The notes beneath the pieces are model-generated. The model worked only from the letters and a program-made list of their open reading frames with translations. It made no database searches and had not been told where the DNA came from. Both the position numbers and the translations under genes were made by a program. Positions 1 to 10,837 of a stretch of DNA of 64,000 nt are shown in pieces; position 1 is the first letter of the stretch, and every line of letters starts with the position of its first letter. The stretch is from Ryuthela nishihirai. Its lineage: Eukaryota; Arthropoda; Arachnida; Araneae; Heptathelidae. The stretch covers positions 40,396,135 through 40,460,134 of the forward strand of contig JAWZYU010000010.1 of the NCBI GenBank assembly GCA_038380435.1. Direction: 5' to 3'.

Positions 1-258
1 CCTGTAGGAGATATCCTCCTTTGCTATTTGCAACAACCAGTCCATAAAGGACCTGTAGGAGATATCCTCCTTTGCTATTTGCAACAACCAGTCCATAAAG
101 GACCTGTAGGAGATATCCTCCTCTGCTATTTGCAACAACCAGTCCATAAAGGACCTGTAGAAGATATCCTCTTTTGCTATTTGCAACAACCAGTCCATAA
201 AGGACCTGTAGGAGATATCCTCCTTTGCTATTTGCACAACCAGTCCATAAAGGACCTC
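1..258. repeat. 51-bp minisatellite (about 5 units, cut by window edge)
   Basis: Units start at 1, 52, 103, 154 and 205, with consensus beginning CCTGTAGGAGATATCCTCCT. Because 51 is a multiple of three, one frame stays open as a 17-residue repeat, but there is no coding context and it lies in an intron of the EGF gene. The last unit has a 3-base deletion. The array continues to the left of the window. Confidence 0.93.
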
Positions 259-1290
259 TAGGAGATTCTATCACTGCACCCAAAAATCGGCATCAATATC
301 AACTTAGCATCCAATTCACCCTTAACAAGGAAAATATCTCTTTAAGAGATTTCAGTAGATCCCGAATTTGCCCATAAAACTTCTCCTTGTATCATTCGTC
401 CTTAATCTTCAGTGGGGGCATAGCAACAATTACAAGCAGCTGCTTCCTATAAAAATCTAAACAGGAGCCTGTCGGTATTATGATTCCAACGATAAAGGTG
501 CGACCTTAGCAGAAACATAACACACAACAGTAAAGAAAACATCCATGCTCTTATTTGGGAATCGAACTCGGTAGCGTTAAGCCAAAGCGAAACACTGAGC
601 AATGGAAATTAATTATGAATAAATTATACCTTAACCCTTTCACGAGTAAGGGAAACATTTTTCCCATTTTAAAATTGGTGATTGTCGTATTTAATTATCA
701 CCTTATCTGCATTTTTTATACAGAATGTCAAAATAGAACGTATACCGAACGCAATTGCGTAAACGGGAACGTTTAGAAAACAAAAACAGAACTGTCAGGA
801 CGCATAATATATGTACTATGTGCAATGTCCATCTTTGCCTCACTATCAAAAGAAATTGCTTCGCAGAATATCATAATTAGCACATCATTTTGTATAGTAA
901 TTTCATTTCATAATTTTGTATTATTTTAGTTAACATTTTGTTCTAATAAACCAATAAATAAAAGACATTGCATAATAAGCCTAACTATAATTTGTGTTAC
1001 CTTTATAGTCCATTGGGAAAAATATTTCCTATAAAATTCCAAAAAAACTACACATTGTTATGTATTTTTCTTATGATTTTTATTTATTTTACGTCTAAAC
1101 AAACTAAAATAAACAGTTACATACTAATATTTACTCTTAGAAACCTTATGGTCCTGAAAGGGTTAAAAGAGAATTGCTTGCAATCTTCTACCTAAGATTT
1201 GCTTCTGTATATGCCCTATTACGTCAGACACTGTACATCTTTGTTGTCCAATTATGCCAAGTGTTGTGGAGTATTTTCTGTTTCTTTCAG
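259..1290. other. Intron sequence, AT-rich, mostly featureless
   Basis: Apart from a decayed SINE-B copy at about 434-585, I see only AT-rich intronic sequence up to the polypyrimidine tract and acceptor of the first exon. Short open frames here have no recognisable content. Confidence 0.6.
434..585 (-). mobile_element. SINE-B, old decayed copy
   Basis: On the + strand the order is the SINE-B tail (CAAGCAGCTGCTT), GAGCCTGTC, AGCAGAAACA, CATCCATGC, then a relic of the tRNA B box (GGGAATCGAACTC). This is the same order as in the clean copy at 3748-3957, at lower identity. Confidence 0.6.
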
Positions 1291-1392
1291 CCTGCCCCAA
1301 CGGAACATACGGACTCGGCTGCACCGAAGTGTGCTCTTGTGCCAATGAAGCTTTCTGCGATCCAATGTCAGGAGAGTGCACGTGCACAGCAG
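1291..1392 (+). CDS. EGF-repeat gene, exon 1 of window (EGF module 1)
   Basis: The acceptor is tttctttcag before 1291 and the donor gtaaga follows 1392. The 102-nt exon begins and ends in phase 1, so it is symmetric and could be skipped without a frameshift. It encodes one EGF-like unit from CPNGTYGLGC through the ECTCTAG turn. Six cysteines are present and an NGT sequon lies near the start. The split glycine codon is completed by exon 2, giving the GWKGRYC end of the module. An upstream exon must exist outside the window, because the first codon is split. Confidence 0.88.
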
Positions 1393-1599
1393 GTAAGAAG
1401 CACGAGGTCGAAGTTCTTTCATTTTTTGGCAAAGTTGTTTACCTTTTTCCAGAAAGTATCTCTACGTGAAGACGAAAATATCAATTGTTAAATTAAAAAT
1501 GCAGAGGTTTTAAATATAATTGCAGTGTTTTTTTAGTTTTTATGTGGTGAGAACTGAAAGCTCCGTAATTGCCGAAAACATTCTATTTGAAAATGGACC

Positions 1600-1947
1600 T
1601 TGGGGGGCGAGGGGGGGGGGGGCTCAGTCGGTCGCGCACCAGGCTCGTAATCTGTAGTTCCCAAGTTCGAGTCCCAACTTGGTTAGCGTTGAAACTTATC
1701 TCCGCAAAACTCCTCGCCCTTCCCACGGTCAGTAGGGGACACCGATGGGCTTGGAAAGGCCGCCGTCCGTCGGATGAGACGTTAAGCCGTGGTCCATAGT
1801 GCGGGAGAGCCATACCCTGTGCACGTTAAAGAACACGCTGGATGGCCTTGACGGGAGGCTACCATCTGTCTCCCAACAGCTGTTCCAGTGGGTCCCCTCC
1901 CCCAACCTTCTCTGAGCCTTCGGGGTCCATGTGACCTGGCCATTTAG
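1600..1947 (+). mobile_element. SINE-A copy, 3' end missing
   Basis: The tRNA head (GGCTCAGTCGGTCG, then GTTCGAGTCCC) and the body down to the CTGGCCATTTAG block are present. The tail is missing because the next copy joins directly. A G-run precedes the head. Confidence 0.88.
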
Positions 1948-2334
1948 GGGCGGGGGTGGCTCAGTCGGTAGCGCGCCAGGCTCGTAATCTGTAATTCTTA
2001 GGTTCGAGTCCCAGCTGGGTCAGCGTTGAGATTTATCTCCGCAAAATTCCCCGCACTGCCCACTGTCAGTAGGGGACACCGATGGGCTTGGAAAGGCCGT
2101 CGTCCGTCGGATGGGACGTTAAGCCGTGGCCCCGTGTGCGGGCGAGCCATACCCTGTGCACGTTAAAGAACACGCTGGATGGCCTTGACGGGAGGCTACC
2201 ATCTGTCTCCCAACAGCTGTTCCAGTGGGTCTCCTCCCCCAACCTTCTCTGAGCCTTCGGGGTCTATGTGACCTGGCCATTTAGCCCATGGTGTGCAAAA
2301 AAGTGCCGCTCAGAGGTAAAACAACCCAACCCAA
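1948..2334 (+). mobile_element. SINE-A copy, full length
   Basis: It starts GGGGCGGGGGTGGCTCAG and ends AAACAACCCAACCCAA. It lies head to tail behind a truncated copy; either it inserted into the tail of that copy or the two recombined. Confidence 0.9.
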
Positions 2335-2793
2335 GGTACCTGACGAGACTTAATTTACCAGAACTTTTAATTAGGCGAAAGAGGAAGGGGATATAAAACA
2401 TAACCTCTTTCTCATATTTAACGGCTTGGAAATTTCGCATCAAGCAATCCCAGCAGATTGCCTCTGCCTGATGGAAACCCGTCTTCTTCATTAGCATATA
2501 AAATATCCTTTCATGAAACGTGGTTATATTATTTTGAGACATCCTGTATTTCTTGTCAAACGAGATATGTATTCCCTCCTGGAACGCATCGAAATACTCG
2601 TATAGACAGATATAACTCATATTTTACAGATATAATTCCATAATATAGTAATAAAAATATTACCCAAGATTGCATTAATTAATAAACTCCTCAATAATAC
2701 CTACCAATCTGAATAATACCGAAATCGATAGTGAGAAAATGTTTTTGGTGTATATGAAATACGTCAAAAACATCTTCTCACGTATGCGAATAC

Positions 2794-3177
2794 GTTGGGT
2801 TGTTTTACCTATGAGTGGCACTTTTTTGCACATCATGGGCTAGATGGCCAGGTCACAAGGACCCCGAAGGCTCAGAGAAGGTTGGGGGAGGGGACCCACT
2901 GGAACAGCTGTTGGGAGACAGATGATAGCCTCCCGTCAAGGCCATCCAGCGTGTTCTTTAACGTGCACAGGGTATGGCTCTCCCGCACACGGGGCCACGG
3001 CTTAACGTCCCATCTGACGTACGGCGGCCTTTCTAAGCCCATCGGTGTCCCCTACTGACCGTGGGCAGGGCGGGGAATTTTGCGGAGATAAATCTCAACG
3101 CTGACCCAGCTGGGACTCGAACCTGGGAACTACAGATTACGAACCTGGTGCGCTACCGACTGAGCCACCCCCGCCCC
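2794..3177 (-). mobile_element. SINE-A, complete with target-site duplication
   Basis: The 384-bp body is flanked by a perfect 12-bp duplication, GTATGCGAATAC, at 2782-2793 and 3178-3189. On the minus strand it reads G-rich leader, tRNA A box and B box, body and AACCC-type tail. Confidence 0.95.
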
Positions 3178-3267
3178 GTATGCGAATACACATCGAAATC
3201 TACATCACATTTCCCCACTGAATGTCTTCAAAGAGAACAAGGCGATGTGCCCAATTATACCCACATC

Positions 3268-3430
3268 TGAGCCCGGATTTCCACTGCAGTGTTTATTTTT
3301 TCCCTTCGTTTTAGAGGTTTTAAAAATTTTTCAAGAAAAATGATTGAAATAAACACAGGTTTAATCATTTTTGGCCTCCATTACCCTTATTAGCATTCCC
3401 AGGGGGGCAGGCTTCGCCCCCCAGTTCCGA
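3268..3430. mobile_element. MITE-D, partial
   Basis: It shares with the better copies a GCCCGGATTTC-like end, the segment TTTTAGAGGTTTTAAAAATT, and TTACCCTTATTAGCATT, then a G-rich stretch. The right terminus is not clear. Confidence 0.45.
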
Positions 3431-3747
3431 CCCAGCGCAAATAATTTGCCATTTTAATCAAATTGACACAACGTGACACGGCAACTAATTTGCAATTTCA
3501 TCATAGAATACTCACGTCACGTTCAGAAACATTTGCTCACAACTGAATTCCCAATTATTAACTTCGGATCTCGCACGCGGAATAAATTACGAGCATTGCA
3601 CTGACTCTTTACACCGGATAACCACCTGCAACGATTGTAATCCACATTTGACTATTTACTTAATGTATGCAACCAAAACTGGTAAATAGGAAATTTTACT
3701 TTAGCCATGCAACTGTGCATAGAAGTTTATTATATTATTTACAGTAA

Positions 3748-3957
3748 TAATAAATTAATAAATACTCCCTCAAGCAACTGCTTGCCACATAAGTCTGACA
3801 AGAGCCTGTCAGTTTATATGCCATAGTAGAAGGTCTGTGAGGATGGCAGGACCTCAGCAGAAAAACGACACAGACAGCCATGCCTTACCCGGGGCTCGAA
3901 CCCAGATCGCTTAGATCACTAGCCAAGCGTGCTAACTACTCGGCCACGGGACGGTCA
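3748..3957 (-). mobile_element. SINE-B, complete with target-site duplication
   Basis: On the minus strand it starts with a tRNA-like head (GGCCGAGTAGTTAGC, then GGGTTCGAGCCC). A short body follows, then the tail GCAAGCAGTTGCTTGAGGGA and a TATTTATT run. The duplication ATTTACAGTAA (11 bp) is at 3737-3747 and 3958-3968. Confidence 0.93.
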
Positions 3958-4140
3958 ATTTACAGTAACTTCCTCAAATTCAGCATATTTAAGATAGTTT
4001 TTTCGTTTACATATGCTCAAAAACGTGTTCTTTCATTGTCATTATTAATGAAACTCATTGTTCAATGTATGCCAACGAAAAAAAAAACACAGTCAATCCC
4101 CGAAACACCGAATGAAAACGAATTACTCTACTAAAGCAAG

Positions 4141-4516
4141 GGCGGGGGTGGCTCAGTCGGTAGCGCACCATGCTCGTAATCTGTAGTTCCCAGGTTCGAG
4201 TCCCAGCTGGATCAGCGTTGAGATTTATCTCCACAAAACTGCCCACGGTCAGTAAGGGACACCGATCGGGTTTGGAAAGGCCGCCGTCCGTCGGATGGGA
4301 CGTTAAGCCGTGGCTCGGTGTGCTGGAGAGCCATACTCTGCGCACGTTAAAGAACACGCTGGATGGTCTTGACGGGAGGCTACCATCTGTCTCCCAACAG
4401 TTGTTCCAGTGGGTCCCCTCCCCCAACCTTCTCTGAGCCTTCGGGGCCCATGTGACCTGGCCATTTAGCCCATGGTGTGCGAAAAAGTGCCACTCAGAGA
4501 TAAAACAATCCAACCC
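4141..4516 (+). mobile_element. SINE-A with target-site duplication
   Basis: The duplication ACTAAAGCAAG lies at 4130-4140 and 4517-4527. The body is 376 bp with several small deletions in the middle. Confidence 0.94.
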
Positions 4517-4816
4517 ACTAAAGCAAGGTTTACTCAGGCTGATCCATGAAAAGAGGTCATCCGGGTTATCAACTATCCCTAAATTTACGCACTCTCCCTA
4601 AAAATGCGCAGAACTCTGACGTGTCCATAAATGCCCCTAAAATCTTTTAGATGTCCGTGAAAATGATAAGAAATATTTCTCAATTTCTAACAAATTTAAA
4701 TGGGAATTCGTTTTTTTTTTCTTCTCTCCCTTTTCATCATACCAAAAAATTAATGTCTTTTGTAGCTTCAATTTGTGAAATTTAGCAGTTTATTATGCAA
4801 AACTGGTATTTAAGAC

Positions 4817-5033
4817 CAGGCCCGGAGATACAAACAAATATATAGATGGGGAATAAGGTGACACAATCTAGCAGGAGGAAAAGTTAAAATACGGGCCAAG
4901 AGATTGGATTTCCGTTGGAGTACATTTTTCAATCCGTTTTAGGAGTCTAAAACCTTACTAGCATTACCCTTACTAGCATTCTCAAAAGTGGGGGGGGGGA
5001 GAGTACTCCTTGCCATCCCTATATCAGGCCCTG
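4817..5033. mobile_element. MITE-D (hAT-like)
   Basis: The ends are inverted: CAGGCCCGGAGATA on the left and, on the other strand, CAGGGCCTGATATAGGG on the right. The flanking octamers TTTAAGAC and TTTAACAT match at 6 of 8, as expected for an old hAT duplication. It carries the shared TTACTAGCATT motif and a G-run. No transposase is present. Confidence 0.6.
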
Positions 5034-5100
5034 TTTAACATTATGTATAATTATCTATGTTTTCTTTTAATCACTGTCAACTTTAATCTACATCTTGGTG

Positions 5101-5361
5101 CAGCCCCGTATGCAGAAAAAATTAGAGCGAGAGGGCCGAAAAAAATGTCAAAGGGTCTTTCATTGTCGTTGTCTCATTTTCAATGCAACATAACATTTAC
5201 CCCGTCTGTTTTAAGGGTTTTTAAAACATTTCTTGAAAAACGAATGAAATATAAGTAATTATAATAATTTTTTACCTTTTTTTTCACTCTTACTCACGTT
5301 TTGAAAGGATCGGGGATGGCATGCCCCCCCCCCCCCCCCCCCCCCCCCCGATCCTGCCCTG
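5101..5361. mobile_element. MITE-D (hAT-like) with 25+ bp C-run
   Basis: Left end CAGCCCCGTATGCAG; right end, on the other strand, CAGGGCAGGATCGGGGG. The flanks TCTTGGTG and TCTCAGTG match at 6 of 8. It contains the conserved GTTTTAAGGGTTTTTAAAAC region. A pure C-run at about 5325-5349 sits just inside the right end. Confidence 0.6.
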
Positions 5362-5374
5362 TCTCAGTGTAAGT

Positions 5375-5730
5375 AGGATGAGGGTTGGCTGAATTGGAAG
5401 CGCTCCAAGCTCGTAATCTGCAGTTCGCAGATTCGAGTCCCAGCTGGGTCATCGTTCAGATTTATCTTCGCAAAACTCACCGCCTTGCCCACGGTCATTA
5501 AGGGGACACCGATGGGCTTGGACAGACCGACGACCATCGGATGGGACGTTAAGCCGTGGCTCCGTGTGCAGGAGAACCATACTCTGTGCACGTTAATGAA
5601 CACAATGGATGGCCTTGACGGGAGGCTACCATCTGTCTCCCAACAGTGTCCCCAACATTCTTTATGCCCTCGAGATCCTTGTGATCTGCTTATTTAGCCC
5701 ATTGTGTGCAAGAAACGTGTAGCTCGTGTT
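5375..5730 (+). mobile_element. SINE-A, diverged
   Basis: The head is altered (GGTTGGCTGAATTGGAAGCG), but the B box GATTCGAGTCCC and the rest of the body are recognisable. The 3' end runs into the palindrome at 5729-5856, which appears built from SINE tail sequence. Confidence 0.82.
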
Positions 5731-5856
5731 ACACGAGTTGGGTGAAACAACCCAACTCGTGTAAGGATTAATTTGTTATGTATCAATGAGAACTTACACG
5801 AGTTGGGTGAAACAACCCAACTCGTGTAAGTTCTCATTGATACATAACAAATTAAT
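5729..5856. repeat. Perfect 42-bp-arm palindrome with duplicated core
   Basis: Arms at 5767-5808 and 5815-5856 are exactly complementary (42 of 42) around the 6-nt spacer gaaaca. The 36-bp inner part (TTACACGAGTTGGGT, spacer, complement) also occurs once more at 5729-5764. The inner arm contains the GTTGGGT and AACCCAAC motifs of the SINE-A tail. Confidence 0.95.
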
Positions 5857-6108
5857 TTCATTTAATTAACATTTAATATATAATGCAGAAATAACATATA
5901 GAAGGGCAACAAAAATTGATATGAAATCTTGAGCAATTACACATATCAAGGATAACAAATTGGAATATTTAAATAACAATACATACCTAAGGTAAAAATA
6001 CAGCACATCATATATATACAAACACACACACACACATGAAGGAAAAAAAACATATATTCTTGAATAGGCATAACTAAGGAGCTAGATAAAAGTTCATCCA
6101 GATTATAA
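5857..6108. other. AT-rich intron sequence with (CA)n run
   Basis: The only feature seen is a short CA microsatellite at about 6019-6036, between the palindrome and the truncated 5' end of the RTE-like LINE. Confidence 0.5.
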
Positions 6109-8510
6109 TGGCAATGGGCAACGTCTCCTACAGGTAAGTAATCTCAATGGATTCAGAATAACTAAACTTATTACAAACACCGCGACATACATAGGTACAC
6201 ATGGGTTTCACCCGATGGGCTGCATAAGAATATGATTGATTATATATTAATTAACAGCAAATGGGCTAGTTCTGTTAGAAATACCAGGGCATATAGGGGA
6301 GCTGAAATTGGATCTGACCATTACCTTGTTAAAAGTGTTTTGCAACTTAAACTTAAAAAGTGTTGTGCTAGGGTTAAAAAATTTGCTTTTAATACTGAAG
6401 CTCTGAAAGACCCAGTTATAGCCAAAGCTTACCATGATAGGTTACTTAGTCATTATGACAGTCTTGGTATGCTTACTACTGAATTTGAGGAAGAATGGGA
6501 TCATTTTAAACAGGCTTTTTTGGACACTAACAGTACTCTTTTAGAAAAACAGGAGCAGAAGAGACAGAATTATCTGAGTGATAAGGCACTTGAGCTGATT
6601 TCGGAAAGAAAGAACTGCAGGAATGTCCTTAATCAATACCCTACTAGTCCTAATAGAAAGCATTACAGAGAACTTAATAAATGTGTAAAAGATCAGTTAG
6701 CTGCTGATAAGAATCTTTGGCTTGATGGTTTGGCTGACAAAGCCAAGGAAGCAGTTAGACAGCACAACAGCAGAGAGCTGTACCAGATAGTTAATGTTTT
6801 GTATGGTAGAAAACGGACAGGTATACAGGGATTGAAGGATAAACAAGGTAAGGTTATAGAAGGTGAGGATTCCGTGATGTCTAGGTGGGCTGTGAACATT
6901 TCAGTGATGTTCTAAACCCCGTTTTTTGTAATGATGATAGATGCATAACTAGCTTTAATGTTGGCCCTATAACACAGTCTGACGTTAGTTCGGCTATTTC
7001 TAAACTTAAATTGCATAAATCTCCAGGGGTAGATGAAATTACTACGGAAATGCTTAGAGCTGGGAATGTTTCGGTTACCATTTGGATGACTGAAATTTTG
7101 AATAACTTTTATGATAAAGGCATGGTTCCTAAAGATTTTACCAGAGCTATTATTATCCCTATTTTCAAAAAAGGTGATCGCAGTTCTTGTGATAACTATA
7201 GGGGTATCAGCCTACTCTCTGTTCCAGGTAAAGTTCTTTCCATGATTGTGCTTAATAGAATTAAGAATCTGGTTGACAGTCAATTGCGTGATGAGCAATG
7301 TGGATTCAGAAGTGGTAGGGGATGTGTGGATCAGATATTTTCACTTAGGCAGATTCTTGAGAAATGTTTAGAGTTTCAGAAACCTTTGGTTGCTAGCTTT
7401 GTTGATTTCAAAAAGGCTTTCGACTCTGTTGATCGTCATAATTTGTGTTGATTGTGAGATCATATAGTATACCAGACAAGTTAGTTAACATAATGAAAGC
7501 GCTCTATAATAACACTGAGTCGTGTGTGAGAGTTGATAAGTCTTGTAGCAATTGGTTTAGCATTACTTCTGGTGTTCGACAAGGGTGCATTTTGTCTCCT
7601 TTTCTCTTTAGCTTGGTTATTGATTATGTTATGCGAAATTCACTTCAAGGAAAAGATTTTGGCCTTAAATGGACTGGAGATACGAAAATTTCTGATTTAG
7701 ATTATGCTGATGATTTAGCCCTTTTGGCAAATGATGTTAATGAGATGAACTCTTTCATTCGAGCTGTTGATGAAATTGGTAGTAGAGTAGGTTTGGTTAT
7801 AAACAGAGAGAAAACTAAAGTGATGAAAATTGGTCAGGCAGGCTGTGATTCAGTTAATCTGAATGGTTGCAGTCTTGAGCAGGTGTCACAGTTTAATTAT
7901 CTTGGGAGCTATGTAACAGATACTGGAGATGTGTGGCATGAGATTAACAGACGAATACGAATTGCTACTGGGACTTTTAAGAATCTAGGGAGAGTGTGGA
8001 GAAATAGGCGTATACACCTAAAGACTAAAATTAGACTGTATAATAGTTTGGTTCTTTCTAGGGTTAGTTATGGTAGTGAAACTTGGACACTTTGTAAACA
8101 AGATAACAGGAAACTAGATGCTTTTGATTCCAGATGCTTACGCAGTATCTTGGGCATTAGGTGGGTCAACTTTGTAACTAATGATGAGGTTAGGCAAAGG
8201 AGTTTGCAATCTCCTTTAAGCAGCATATTTTGCAGAGAGAGACTCCGTTGGTTTGACCATGTTGCCCGTGTGAATAATTATAGATTGACGAATAGGGTTA
8301 TGAACAGTGTGCCTAAAGGCCTGAGAAAGAAGGGGAGACCTAGGATGCGGTGGGCAGACAATGTCAAACAGGACCTTGTTAGAATTGGTGTGCAGTGGCC
8401 AGATGCAGTAGATGTAGCTCAGGATAGACTTGCTTGGAGAACTAAATTGCACGGTCTGGTTGGACCTCCGTAGCCGGTGGCTGCTTGAGGATGATGATGA
8501 AGATGATGAG
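6109..8510 (+). pseudogene. RTE-like non-LTR retrotransposon, 5'-truncated, frameshifted
   Basis: It starts inside the endonuclease domain (MIDYILINSKW, GAEIGSDHYLVKS). It continues through a linker into the reverse transcriptase, with FKKAFDSVDR, GVRQGCILSPFLFSL and the catalytic YADDLALL. The C-terminal part has YGSETWTL, RCLRSILGIRW and GRPRMRWADNVKQDL. Two single-base frameshifts, near 6890 and 7445, break the frame; otherwise it is long and open, so it is not very old. The 3' end is CTGCTTGAGG plus a GATGAT repeat, as in RTE-type elements. It matches the copy at 55425-57835. The clade name is a judgement from the C-terminus and the tail. Confidence 0.85.
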
Positions 8511-9229
8511 ATTATAATATTAAATTCATTATATATTTTGTCAAATTAAAATGGTAACGTTTAATAAGTAAGTGCAAAAGGAAATAAACAAATCCCTTAC
8601 AGTGTCTTATTTAATTAAGTTCAATCATCAGTAGCATTTAAATTAATCACTTTTATTTTTGTATGTCCTGAAGAGTATCCAACTTATTCAGTTGTTAACA
8701 AGTATTCGTTTTTGAATGTTTTCAAACATTTCTCATTTCTTATATTAATACTCAATATGTTGAAAAATTTTATGACAGTATTCGATTTCCCAACAATTCT
8801 TTGCGTTCCCTTTAATAAGTCTTTGTTTTCCATGGAACAAATCTTTTCAGAATAGCCATCAACAAAAGGTGTCCATTTTGTTGCAGCGCAACTCTTTATG
8901 CAAATTTTTTCAAAGTTTTAAACAGAACTGTAGTCATGACTCAATATGACAAGGAAATATGATGAAAAAGAAGTGTACATTTAGTTAATAGAATACGTTA
9001 ATCTTTTTAAACGCCGTAAAAAAATAGAAAATATCTGATGTCATTGGAGATAGAGAACATTTTATTATGCACCGAGAACATTTTATTATGCACCCAAACA
9101 TATTTTGATGACGATGACTATAACTAATGAAAAGGAAGACTAACATTCAAATTCAAACATTGTTTTGTCAAGTTTCTGCAAGTAATGATAAGAAAATTAA
9201 ATAGTGTTCAGTTTTGACCTACAGAGCCA
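8511..9229. other. Intron sequence without recognisable feature
   Basis: AT-rich. The only pattern is a small duplication at 9048-9096, where the GAACATTTTATTATGCACC segment occurs twice. Confidence 0.5.
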
Positions 9230-9317
9230 TATGGCGTCCGCAAGAGGGAAGAAGGGGACAGCGGAAGCGTTTGTTGCCCCCCTACAGAATTACTATATTC
9301 TTGAAATAAATACAATT

Positions 9318-9490
9318 AATACGAGGGGCGTTCAAAAAGTTCTTGACATGCATCTGCAGAACAAAAACCATTGCACTTACCTCAATAAAACTTTTACTGT
9401 CCTTCAACGTATACATCTCCAGCATCTATGCAAAGTTGCAGACATCTACGCCAACCCTTGAAGAAAAGGCATCCCAGAAAGTTCGGTAAG
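9318..9490 (-). pseudogene. mariner transposase C-terminus with terminal repeat
   Basis: On the minus strand one frame reads KGWRRCLQLCIDAGDVYVEGQ and then stops, matching the usual end of mariner-family transposases. It is followed by GAACTTTTTGAACGCCCCTC, then GTA, the typical mariner terminal sequence bordered by TA. The rest of the element is absent. Confidence 0.7.
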
Positions 9491-9564
9491 AAAACTATCT
9501 GAATGATTTTCTGGCATATTCGGTTTAATTCCACTTCTCCTCTCTCTCTCCCTCAATATCTTTA

Positions 9565-9818
9565 ACTGGGCGACCGTTAATCCCGAGCCTTCCCTCGGTC
9601 AGAAACACCGAGGCGCTTGGAAAGTAACGTCGTCGGAAGGAACGTTAAATCGTAGCTCAATGTACAGCGGAGCCATTCTCTGTGTATTTGGAGAAACGCG
9701 CGATGGTTTTGACGGGAGGTTACCATCTGTTTCCCAACAGCTGTCCAGTGGGTCCCCTTTCCCCAACTTTCTCTGAGCCATTTAACCTATTGTGTGCAAA
9801 AAACGTGCCTCTCAGAGG
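9565..9818 (+). mobile_element. SINE-A, old, split by a younger SINE-A
   Basis: 5'-truncated and diverged (CCCTCGGTCAGAAACACCGA and on). Its tail, CTCAGAGGTAAAACAACTC, lies beyond the inserted copy at 10210-10240. The two parts read as one element once the insertion is removed. Confidence 0.85.
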
Positions 9819-10209
9819 GTTGGATTGGGTTGTTTCACCCCTGAGTGGTACTTTTTGTACACAATGGGCTAAATGGCCAGGTCACAAGGACTCCGAAGGC
9901 TCAGTTAAGATTTGGAGAAGGGGACCCACTAGACAACTATTATCAGACAGCTGTTAGCCATCCGTCAAGACCATTCAGCGTGTTCTTTAACGTGCACAGG
10001 GTATGGCTCTCCCATTCACGGGGCCACGGCTTAACGTCCCATCCGACGGACGGCGGCCTTTCCTAGCCCATCGGTGTTCCTTTTCTGATGACCGTGGGTA
10101 GAGCAGGGAGTTTTGCAGAGATAAATCTCAACTCTGACCCAACTGAGACCCGTATCTGAAAACTTTAGAATACGAGCCCGGTGCGACCCGAATGAGCTAC
10201 CCAGGCCTC
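9819..10209 (-). mobile_element. SINE-A inserted in SINE-A
   Basis: A 391-bp minus-strand copy flanked by a perfect 13-bp duplication, TGCCTCTCAGAGG, at 9806-9818 and 10210-10222. The duplicated target is itself SINE-A 3' sequence. Confidence 0.94.
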
Positions 10210-10240
10210 TGCCTCTCAGAGGTAAAACAACTCAACCCTC

Positions 10241-10597
10241 AATTTTGTTTCTTGATAATGACCTGTTTTCACCGCAGTCCATATTAAAATAAAGATAAAT
10301 TAAATGAGACTGAAGTTTCAGGATCAGCAGTTGATTATTTTTTCCTCCGACATATCAAAGAGTAAGTAAAAGGCTTTGGGAATAAAGTGACCAGAGAGTG
10401 ACTTTCAAAATGACTGCGGCTTTCTAAAATTGCTGTTGGGTTAAAAATGCATACGATAGAAACTGTAAAGGAAAAATAGCGCCCCCATCTACGGACAGAA
10501 TCTTGATTAAAAGATACTTTCTCTATATGCTCAGAATTGAATCTTGAACCTTAAAGATCTTTATTGTACGATCTAATGATCTTAATCTCTTTTTCAG
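10241..10597. other. Intron sequence before exon 2, nothing recognised
   Basis: AT-rich sequence ending in the polypyrimidine tract of exon 2. No repeat family or coding signal was seen. Confidence 0.5.
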
Positions 10598-10742
10598 GAT
10601 GGAAAGGGCGCTATTGTGATGAGCCTTGTCCGGAAGGATACCACGGCTTAGGATGCACAGAGCAATGCCACTGTGAGAATGGCGCCTCCTGTATGCCAGA
10701 GACAGGATCCTGTATTTGCCCTCCTGGATATACCGGACCATT
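10598..10742 (+). CDS. EGF-repeat gene, exon 2 (end of EGF 1, EGF 2)
   Basis: The acceptor is ctttttcag and the donor gtaagt follows 10742. The exon enters in phase 1 and leaves in phase 2 (145 nt). It completes module 1 with WKGRYC and then encodes module 2, from DEPCPEGYHGLGC through CPPGYTGPL. The cysteine pattern C-x-C-x5-C-x6-C-x-C is intact. The last codon (TT-) is finished by the first base of exon 3 to give leucine then cysteine, which supports the junction. The next intron holds two SINE-A copies and the 4.3-kb minisatellite that ends at exon 3. Confidence 0.9.
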
Positions 10743-10837
10743 GTAAGTAGCAGAGTAAAACCAATGAGGAAACCAATGAAAACTAATGAATGTTTCAATG
10801 AACTTCAAGCTCATTTCTGAAGCCCAGTGCCAGGTTT

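Noticed and set aside
1..258. 51-bp repeat as a CRISPR-like array or as a coding 17-residue repeat protein
   Set aside because: Units are contiguous with no unique spacers, the organism is a eukaryote, and there is no surrounding gene structure. It is a plain minisatellite.
6232..8473. Active LINE open reading frame
   Set aside because: Two frameshifts (near 6890 and 7445) and loss of most of the endonuclease make it non-autonomous as it stands.
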